Source: Lachnospiraceae bacterium (GTDB taxonomy: Bacteria > Bacillota > Clostridia > Lachnospirales > Lachnospiraceae). From it: a stretch of 64,000 bases of DNA. Location of the stretch: contig JAFXXN010000074.1 in NCBI GenBank assembly GCA_017542245.1, positions 25,057 to 89,056 of the forward strand, read 5' to 3'. Positions 26,763-34,700 of the stretch are shown piece after piece; position 1 is the stretch's first letter, and every line of letters begins with the position of its first letter. The notes beneath the pieces are model-generated. The model did not search any database and was not told where the DNA came from. It saw only the letters and a program-made list of their open reading frames with translations. Position numbers and translations under genes: made by a program.

Positions 26763-29700
26763 ATGAAAAGGATATTAACGGTTTTAATTACTATATTGAT
26801 ATGTATCTCCAATTTTTCTTTTTTCAGAGCAGAAGAAACCGATTTTGAAATAGTCAATAATACCATTGATTATAAGGCAAATGAAGGATCCGCAAAAATT
26901 CAGGTAAAGTTAAATATTGATGAAGATTGTATTAAAAACATTTATATCAATGATGAGTTACTTGAAAGTGGTTTCTATTATATCAGTGATGGTAACTTTT
27001 ACTTATCTGAACCTAATCAGTGTAAAGACAGAGTTATTCAGAACATTGTATCTAGAGAAAACACTTTAACATTTGAGTATAGAGACAACGAGGAGATTAA
27101 AACAAATACGTTTAGTTTTTTTGTTGATAATTATGATTTTTGTCCTGATTTAATAACAACATATGGAACAGATCCAATTGAATCAGAAATAAAGAAAGTT
27201 GATTTAAAAGATATTACTATTTCATTAAACACATCTCTTGAGAATTTTCATTTTGAATTTGGTTGTAAAACTGAAGAAAATAATGGTGCCGAAAAAATAC
27301 TAGCAACCAATAGCGATAATAGTGATGTTATTACGTTTGATAACGATAAAGGGATCATTATTATTCCAAAAGAATATCTGGAAACATTAGAAGTTGGTAC
27401 TTATTACTTTAGTGGAGCGTGGTTTGGCTACAAGTTTACAAAAGAATTCGTAATTGAACATGGAAATGTTGATATCAGTTCATTAAAACTTAATGAAGAA
27501 CAATTGAATCTTCATGTTGGACAGTCATTTGAACTATATGCGGAAGTACTTTCTGGTAATGCTGAAAATTATGCGATTGAGTGGAATAGTAGTGATACAA
27601 ATATTGTTACTGTAAATGAAAACGGATTATTGACAGCAGTTTCTCAGGGAACAGCAGTAATAACTGCAATTGTATTAGGTGAAGATAACCTTAATGCATC
27701 TTGCAATGTTACCGTAGTTAAAAACACGCTAGATACATCAAATGCTACAGCTTATGCAGTATTATCGCCAGACGGTCACTTAATATTCTTAAAGAGTAAT
27801 AATAGTTATTTAAATAACAGTACAGCTACAGTAACAGATATAAACGGATACGATTATACTGGAATAGTGTATGCCGATATTGAAAATATATTAGCAGTAA
27901 GTGAAGAAGATATTCCATGGTATGGTGACAGAGAAAACATTAATAAAGCATATGTAGCCGACAATAACATAATACAGCCTACTTCATTAGGCTACTGGTT
28001 TTATGGATGTGATAATCTTGAAGATTTTGACTCAACAGGATTCAATACCAGTAATGTTACGGATATGGGCGATATGTTTTATTCCTGCAGTTCTTTAACA
28101 AGTCTTGATTTGAGTCATTTTGATACCAGCAATGTTGAATATATGTGGGATATGTTTTCTGATTGTGGTTCTTTAACAAGTCTTGATTTAAGCAGTTTTA
28201 ACACAAGTAATGTTGTAGATATGACATATATGTTCTATGGTTGCGATTCCTTAACAAGTCTTGATTTAAGCAGTTTTAATACCGGTAATGTCAATTATAT
28301 GCAGGACATGTTTGAAAACTGCAGTTCTTTGACAAGTATTAATTTAAATAGTTTTGATGTCAGAAATGTAACAAATATGGGATACATGTTTACTGGTTGT
28401 AGTTCTTTAACAAGTCTTGATTTAAGCAGTTTTAGTACAAGCAATGTAACAGTAATGGATAGTATGTTTGATGGTTGCAATGTATTAACAAGTCTAGATT
28501 TAAGCAATTTTGATACAAATAAGGTAACATCTATGGATTATCTGTTCTATGAATGTACTTCACTAGCAGAGGTTAAATTAGGAACAGGATTTACAACATG
28601 GCAAAATGAATCATATCTTCCTACAGGAAATTGGACAAATGGAGAATTTATAAAGACAGAAACAGAACTTCAGGAAGAATATCCATTGCACGCGTCAGAA
28701 TGGGCAGGCACATGGGTAAGAATAACACATTATGTTTCTTCTGTGGAATTAAATAGAACTGTATTAGAATTAAATAAGGGACAGACAGAAACTTTAACTG
28801 CTACAGTTTTACCAGAAAACGCAACAGTAAAGAAATTAAACTGGAGCAGCAGTGATGAAAGTATAGCCACAGTAGATGAAAATGGTGTTGTAACAGGAGT
28901 AAGTGAAGGAACCGCAACAATAACAGTAACGACAACAGACGGAACAGGACTGAGTGACAGCTGTACAGTAACAGTAGTAGAAGAAACAACATCACCAGTA
29001 GTGATCCAATCCTCAGCATTAGTACTTGAAGGAGTGATCCAGATCCAGTTCAAGGTGATAGTACCTGAAGCAGAAGAGAAGAACATATTAGTAAAGTTTG
29101 AAGGCGGAAACGCATCGAACAGCTATGAGGAAAGCTATAATGCAGCAGAGAAACGGGTCAAGAGCGAAGAGACAGCAGAAGGAATGGTGTATTACTACAG
29201 AGTACCAGTATATGCGAAGCAGATGAATGATAAAGTAACGATCTGGTTTACAGACCTGGAGGGAAACAAAGTAAGCTTCTACAGGGCAAGCGGAACAGAT
29301 GTAACAGAGAGCGGATTCGAGTATTCAGTAGCTACATACATCAATAACAAGTGGGACAGCAGTACCACGAAGACGAGGAATCTGGTAAGAGCTATGAAGT
29401 ACTATGGGTTATATGCACAGAAGGCCTTCACATATGAAGTATCACTGGCAGATGAGATCTTAAGTACACTTGAACCGATGAGTGATGTGGATATAAGCTT
29501 ACTGGAACCATATGTATATGTAAAAGAAGGTACAGCACCGGCAGGATTAAAAGTAGCCTCATTCAGCCTGACGTTGGAAGAAGACATCAGGATCAATTAC
29601 AAGTTAGATGTAGGAGAAGGAGTGAATCCTGAGGATTACGATATAAGACTTGATGGAAAGAAGGTAAAGGCAGAAAAGAGCGGAAGTGACTGGTATGTAT

Positions 29701-29906
29701 ACAAGGCGAACATCGCGGCCAAGGACTTAGACACGATGCACGAATTAAGCATAAGTGACGGTACGAATACGATGGTATACAAATATGGTGTTTTGACATA
29801 CTGTTATAACAAGTTAAGCAACAGCAATACTGATACGAAGACAAAGAATCTGTGCAAGGCGATATACTGGTACAGTAAAGCCGCTGATGCATATTGGGGA
29901 AACTAA
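26763..29906 (+). CDS. BspA-like leucine-rich-repeat surface protein with two Big_2 domains and a C-terminal tandem domain
   Basis: This 1047-residue exported protein starts with a signal peptide (MKRILTVLITILICIS...). Reading onward there is an N-terminal region of unknown fold (to about 235), a bacterial Ig-like Big_2 domain (about 240-320), seven 26-residue DUF285/BspA repeats (about 420-600, pattern SLTSLDLSxFxTSNVxxMxxMFxxC), a second Big_2 domain (660-740) and two related copies of an unrecognised domain at about 750-895 and 930-1047. No LPXTG motif or C-terminal membrane anchor is present, so the tandem domain may hold it to the wall. BspA-type proteins often bind host or bacterial surfaces; the ligand here is unknown. 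The ATG at 26,763 fits AAGGAG better than a TTG at 26,757. Codon use changes sharply in the last third. Confidence 0.88.
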   Translation: MKRILTVLITILICISNFSFFRAEETDFEIVNNTIDYKANEGSAKIQVKLNIDEDCIKNIYINDELLESGFYYISDGNFYLSEPNQCKDRVIQNIVSRENTLTFEYRDNEEIKTNTFSFFVDNYDFCPDLITTYGTDPIESEIKKVDLKDITISLNTSLENFHFEFGCKTEENNGAEKILATNSDNSDVITFDNDKGIIIIPKEYLETLEVGTYYFSGAWFGYKFTKEFVIEHGNVDISSLKLNEEQLNLHVGQSFELYAEVLSGNAENYAIEWNSSDTNIVTVNENGLLTAVSQGTAVITAIVLGEDNLNASCNVTVVKNTLDTSNATAYAVLSPDGHLIFLKSNNSYLNNSTATVTDINGYDYTGIVYADIENILAVSEEDIPWYGDRENINKAYVADNNIIQPTSLGYWFYGCDNLEDFDSTGFNTSNVTDMGDMFYSCSSLTSLDLSHFDTSNVEYMWDMFSDCGSLTSLDLSSFNTSNVVDMTYMFYGCDSLTSLDLSSFNTGNVNYMQDMFENCSSLTSINLNSFDVRNVTNMGYMFTGCSSLTSLDLSSFSTSNVTVMDSMFDGCNVLTSLDLSNFDTNKVTSMDYLFYECTSLAEVKLGTGFTTWQNESYLPTGNWTNGEFIKTETELQEEYPLHASEWAGTWVRITHYVSSVELNRTVLELNKGQTETLTATVLPENATVKKLNWSSSDESIATVDENGVVTGVSEGTATITVTTTDGTGLSDSCTVTVVEETTSPVVIQSSALVLEGVIQIQFKVIVPEAEEKNILVKFEGGNASNSYEESYNAAEKRVKSEETAEGMVYYYRVPVYAKQMNDKVTIWFTDLEGNKVSFYRASGTDVTESGFEYSVATYINNKWDSSTTKTRNLVRAMKYYGLYAQKAFTYEVSLADEILSTLEPMSDVDISLLEPYVYVKEGTAPAGLKVASFSLTLEEDIRINYKLDVGEGVNPEDYDIRLDGKKVKAEKSGSDWYVYKANIAAKDLDTMHELSISDGTNTMVYKYGVLTYCYNKLSNSNTDTKTKNLCKAIYWYSKAADAYWGN
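28014..28560 (+). repeat. Seven tandem 78-base repeats encoding BspA/DUF285 units
   Basis: The unit encodes 26 residues; stretches such as CTTTAACAAGTCTTGATTT recur exactly at 78-base spacing (28,093 and 28,171, for example). The first and last units are more divergent. Such repeats can change number by recombination. Confidence 0.8.
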
Positions 29907-29938
29907 AGAGAACAGTTATTCCGACAAGACAAAAAAGA

Positions 29939-29972
29939 AGCCTGAGAATAGGACAAATCTCAGGCTATTTAT
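29939..29972 (+). terminator. Rho-independent terminator
   Basis: AGCCTGAGA (29,939-29,947) pairs perfectly with TCTCAGGCT (29,958-29,966), followed by ATTTATGTT. It ends the BspA-like gene. Confidence 0.75.
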
Positions 29973-30013
29973 GTTATTATAAGTATTATTAAATTATCAT
30001 AACGGAGATCTAA

Positions 30014-31096
30014 ATGGATAATAGTATATTTTTAAGTATTGTATATTTATTAAATTGCTTTTTACATAATAAAAAAGCAGATTTAAATCAAGTAAATAAT
30101 TTTGACATTGAAACAGTGAAAAAAATCTGTCGATTGCATAAAATAAGTGCTATTGTTGCATGTGTTCTTGAAGATTTTGAAAAGGATGATTATTGGATAA
30201 AACAAAAAAATAATGCAATTAGAAAAACAATACTATATGAAAATGAGAGAGCAGAATTGTTTGATTTTCTTGAGAAAAAGAAAATATGGTATCTTCCTTT
30301 AAAAGGCATAATTATTTCAAAATATTATCCTCAATATGGTGTCAGAGAGTTTTCTGATAATGATATTTTATTTGACAGTAAATATCAAGAAATAGTTAGA
30401 AACTATTTCATTGAACATGGATATGAAGTGAAGTCGTTTAATAAAAGTTATCACGATAGATATACAAAAAGTCCTGTGTTTTGTTTTGAAATGCATACCA
30501 GCTTGTTTAATATGTATTCAGGAAGAGTACAGAATAAATATTATATAAATATAATGGATATTTTGATTAAACATGATGGCAAGTATGAATTATCTTTTAC
30601 TGACAATGATTTGTATGTTTATTTTATGGCACATGCTGTTAAACATTATTTAGAAAGTGGAACCGGGTTGAGAACACTTGTTGATACATATATTCTTATT
30701 AATCATTTATCATTAGATTGGGATTATGTAAACGGGGAATTGGAAAAGCTTAACATATTAGGCATAGCATCTGAGTTCAAAAATCTAGTAGTTTCTTTAT
30801 TTGATGAAATACCTCTTACTTATGATCAAACGGTTGTTTTCAATAAAATATGCAGTATGGGAGCATATGGGAATTTAGAAAATAAGGTTGATAACGATTT
30901 ATCTACTACGAAAAAGGGGAAATTATTGTTGAAAAGACGGTTCCCTCCACTAAAAACTCTTGAGTATTCTCATCCAATCGTATTTAAGTATCCAATACTT
31001 TTGCCTGCATTTTATATTAAGCGCCTTATCAAAGGATTTACAAAAAAAGAAAAAGAAACAACTAAGGAAATAAAATATATAATAAAACATAAGTAG
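30014..31096 (+). CDS. Nucleotidyltransferase-family protein (PF14907-like)
   Basis: The 360-residue protein has the layout of the uncharacterised 'nucleotidyltransferase family' found in many surface-glycan and peptide-modification clusters: a helical N-terminus, then WYLPLKGIIISKYYP near 95 and the acidic pair FSDNDILF near 116, which fits a polymerase-beta-like active site, and HAVKHYLESG near 212. GGAG precedes the ATG. Relatives are commonly followed by an HPr-kinase-like gene, and here the decayed remains of such a gene lie directly downstream. The reaction is unknown. The gene itself is intact and AT-rich. Confidence 0.7.
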   Translation: MDNSIFLSIVYLLNCFLHNKKADLNQVNNFDIETVKKICRLHKISAIVACVLEDFEKDDYWIKQKNNAIRKTILYENERAELFDFLEKKKIWYLPLKGIIISKYYPQYGVREFSDNDILFDSKYQEIVRNYFIEHGYEVKSFNKSYHDRYTKSPVFCFEMHTSLFNMYSGRVQNKYYINIMDILIKHDGKYELSFTDNDLYVYFMAHAVKHYLESGTGLRTLVDTYILINHLSLDWDYVNGELEKLNILGIASEFKNLVVSLFDEIPLTYDQTVVFNKICSMGAYGNLENKVDNDLSTTKKGKLLLKRRFPPLKTLEYSHPIVFKYPILLPAFYIKRLIKGFTKKEKETTKEIKYIIKHK

Positions 31097-31103
31097 CATC
31101 GAA

Positions 31104-31570
31104 ATGGAAAGCACTTACAGAATAGCAGCTATAAATGTTAAATCTGTTCCTTATATCCTTACATACATGAATTATGTAAAGGATATTTTTTTAATGATGA
31201 ACCATAATTATAAAATGATTTTTTCTGAAGAAGATATAGAATATGAGTTCAAGATGGCGTTTTGAGTGGATGTTGTTGAATGTGGAAAAAAGATCTCATA
31301 AAAAACAGCATTTAGAAATCTTAACGGTAAATAGAACAATAGCTGAAAAAAGTTGAACATGTTTTTACATGGATTAGCAGTGTGTATAGATAATGCGGCT
31401 TATATTTGCAGCTAAAAGCGGCATGGGAAAACCTACTAATGAAAGATTAAGAAGTTACCTTTTTGGTGACAAATTATTATGATAAATGATGCTACACCAT
31501 TAATTTAAAATAATGGATGATAATGCCATTGTTTGTACTACTCCGTAAGATAACAAGTGCTGTTTGTTTT
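31104..31570 (+). pseudogene. Decayed HPr-kinase/PEPCK-like kinase gene
   Basis: Fragments of one protein appear in order but in changing frames. The first is an open stretch from the ATG at 31,104 to a TGA at 31,263 (ESTYRIAAINVKSV). Then comes HLEILTVNRTIAEK near 31,310. FLHGLAVCIDNAAYI lies near 31,365-31,410, and AAKSGMGKPTNERL near 31,410-31,450 is a P-loop with proline where serine or threonine normally sits before the second residue. MINDATPLI follows near 31,480, then AIVCTTP-stop-DNK near 31,535, where TAA replaces the expected tryptophan codon. At least three frameshifts and several stops make it non-functional. Its family partner, the nucleotidyltransferase gene, is intact upstream. 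Confidence 0.75.
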
Positions 31571-31630
31571 TGACTTAAAAATGAAACATTTTTCATAAAT
31601 AAAAAAACTTTTCACAATTACTGAAAATCA

Positions 31631-31660
31631 TTGATATTATTTTTTTGTATATAGTAAAAT
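31631..31660 (+). promoter_or_regulatory. Probable promoter of the subtilase gene
   Basis: TTGATA (31,631-31,636) and TAAAAT (31,655-31,660) are spaced by 18 bases. The leader that follows contains T-rich and A-rich stretches (ACTTTTTTC... and AAAAGAAAAGT) that could pair. GAGGGGAG is the ribosome-binding site before the ATG at 31,734. Confidence 0.4.
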
Positions 31661-31733
31661 AATAAATAAGTGAGGACTTTTTTCTTTTTTATATTACTTA
31701 ATAAAAGAAAAGTGATCAGAGGGGAGTATTTTT

Positions 31734-34700
31734 ATGAAAGGTAGTTTCAAACATCTTTTGACGCTTCTTTTGGCTTTCACACTTGTATTCACTCATGCCG
31801 TAACACCGGTATATGCTGAAGCAGGAGAAGAACCAAATGAGGCTGATTCTGGCAATTCCACTCAGTTGGAAATGGAGGATCTGGATCCAAGTACTCTGAA
31901 TGTTAAAAAACAGGGTACTGATCTTGTAAAGGAAGATCCGGAAGAGAATGATGCACTGTCATTAGATCAGAATGCAATAGTACGTGTATCAATTATTCTG
32001 GATGGAGATTCCGTTATTGATGCCGGATATTCTGCCAAGGGTATTGCCGATAACAGTTCTGCAGTTTCTTACAGAAACAAGCTGAAGAAGCAGCAGGCCA
32101 GTGTAACAAAGACTATTGAAAAACAGCTGAAAAAGGAACTGAATGTAAAGTGGAACCTGACATTGACAATCAATGCCATCTCCGCTGAAGTTAAAGTTTC
32201 AGACATTAATAAAATTAAGATGGTTTCCGGTGTTAAGAATGTAATTCTGGAAAACCGTTATGATGCTCCAATAACCAGTAAGTCAGATCCTCAGACAGCC
32301 AACACTTCAGCAGGAATGGTTGGTGCTCAGGAGACCTGGAGTGCAGGTTATACAGGCGCTGGAAGCCGCATTGCAATTATTGATACAGGTCTGGATATCT
32401 TCCATGATTCATTCAATCCAGATGCTTTTGATTATGCTATAAGTCAGCTGGATTATGAACCTGTTCTGTTAACTGAAGATGATGTTAACAGTCTTGCTTC
32501 ACAGTTGAATGTTCCTGGCGCATATGTTGATTCAAAAGTTCCATTTGCATTTAACTATGTAGACATGAACTATGACATCACTCACAGCAACGACAGACAG
32601 GGAGAACACGGTTCACACGTTGCAGGTATTGCTGCTGCCAACAGCTATATCGAAACTGAAAATGGTTTTGAGAAGGCAATTGATACAGTTATGGCAGTTG
32701 GTATGGCACCGGATGCACAGCTGATTGTGATGAAGGTATTTGGCACAGGTGGTGGCGCTTACGATTCAGATTATTTTACAGCACTTGAAGATGCTATGGT
32801 TTTAGGCTGCGATGTAGCTAACCTGTCATTAGGCTCAGGTTCTCCTGGCTTTACATTCAGTGATTATTATCAGGATGAATTGAACAGACTGAACAGTGAC
32901 GCTAACAGTAACATGGTTGTTGCCATTTCTGCAGGTAACGTTGGCGCTTTTGCTGATAATACTGCTATGGGAGTTTTATATGCTGAAGATGTAAGCATGC
33001 ATTCAGGCGGTTCACCAGGATCATTCATCAACAGCTTATGCGTTGCTTCTGCTGACAATATCGGTACAACCGGTAAGCCTCTGCAGTTCGGTGATCTTAA
33101 TGTTTACTATAATGAAAGTGTTTCAGAAGCACGTGCTCCAATGGCTTCTTTAGCAGGCACTCAGGAATTTGTATATATTGATGCTTTGGGTTCTGTTGAG
33201 GACTACGCAACAGTAAATGACGCCGTTTCTCTGGAAGGCAAGATCGTTATCATCAACCGTGGTGGTTTGACATTTGTTGAAAAGGGAAATAATGCGGTAG
33301 AATTTAATCCTGCTGCCTTAATAGTTGCCAATAATCAGCCAGGTTCAATTGGCATGTTATTGGATGACTGTGTTGCAACATTCCCAATGATAACAATTTC
33401 ATTTAGTGATGCAAACGCAATTAAGGCTGCTTATACGGCAGCAGAAGCTGGCGGCATTAAATATTATACAGGTTCTGTTAATGTAACAGATGCTGTCACT
33501 TCTGATATTACAGGTACCCGTGAAGATGCTACAGTTTCATCATTCAGTTCATGGGGCATTCCGGGTTCATTGATTATGAAGCCTGAAATTACTGCACCTG
33601 GTGGAAACATCTATTCAGTATTTGGTACAAGCAATGATACAAATGGTAATCCTCAGGGCGGTGTAAGCGAATATGAAATGATGAGCGGTACTTCAATGGC
33701 TGCTCCTCATATTGCCGGTTTAACTGCAGTTGTAGCAGAATATCTGCGTCAGAATGATCTGTCAGAAATGAACAGTGAACTTGCTGAGAATTATTCAGTA
33801 CGTGCAGTTGTCCAGAGCTTACTGATGTCAACAGCTACTCCTATGAAGAATGACGGCCAGTTTGTTTCAATTTTACAGCAGGGTGCTGGTCTGGCTGAGG
33901 TTTCAAAAGCAGTCAGTGCTCCTTCAGTTGTAATGGTAGGTGCTGATGACGATACCTTAACTGCATACACAGGTGCAGCTGCCGATGGCAAGGTAAAAGT
34001 TGAGTTCGGTGATGATTTGCTGACAGACAGAAAATATATATATTCATTCACAATTTATAACCTTTCTGATACAGATCTTGAATATAAATTAAATACTGAA
34101 ATGTTCACTCAGGATATTGCTTATGATGGACAGAACTTATATATGCTTCCTGAAACATGGCCAATAAATGCCAATGTTGAATATGAATGGTCACCGGTTG
34201 ACATTGCAATTGAACATGACGTAGACAAAGATGGTGATACTGATAAAGATGATGCTCAGGCACTTCTGGACTATATCACAGGTGTTGTTGATGGAACAGA
34301 ACTTGATCTTGATGCCGGTGAAATGGATAAAGACGGTAAGATCACATCTCATGATGCTTACTTATTACTGATCTGGACTGGTGAAAGTGAAGAACTTAAT
34401 GTTGTTCCTGCTCATGACAGCAGAACAGTAACAGTAACCATCACTATTGATGACGAGATGATGGAATACTTTGAAAGAGGTGCATATATTGAAGGTTTCA
34501 CTACTGCTGAATCCAGCTCATACAGTGAAGAAGGCGTAGATTTATCTCACAAGCATTCAATCCCATTATTAGGTTTCTATGGTAACTGGGGCGATCCTTC
34601 AATGTTTGATAACAACAGCATTGTTGATTTTTACTACGGAAACACTAAGTATCCATACAGCTTTATGCAGTATAATACTAACTATTATAATGCTACAGGT

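Noticed and set aside
28014-28560. CRISPR-like array (regular 78-base spacing)
   Set aside because: The repeats are contiguous coding units of BspA/DUF285 type with no spacers, and no cas genes are present. No CRISPR array was seen anywhere in the window.
28295-29892. Several long open frames on the minus strand inside the BspA-like gene
   Set aside because: They mirror the repetitive and codon-biased sense strand, have no ribosome-binding sites, and encode low-complexity serine/leucine-rich products.
30014-31570. Lasso-peptide or other phosphorylated-peptide cluster, suggested by the nucleotidyltransferase/HPr-kinase-like pair
   Set aside because: No precursor peptide, leader-binding protein or lasso cyclase is visible, and the kinase gene is destroyed.
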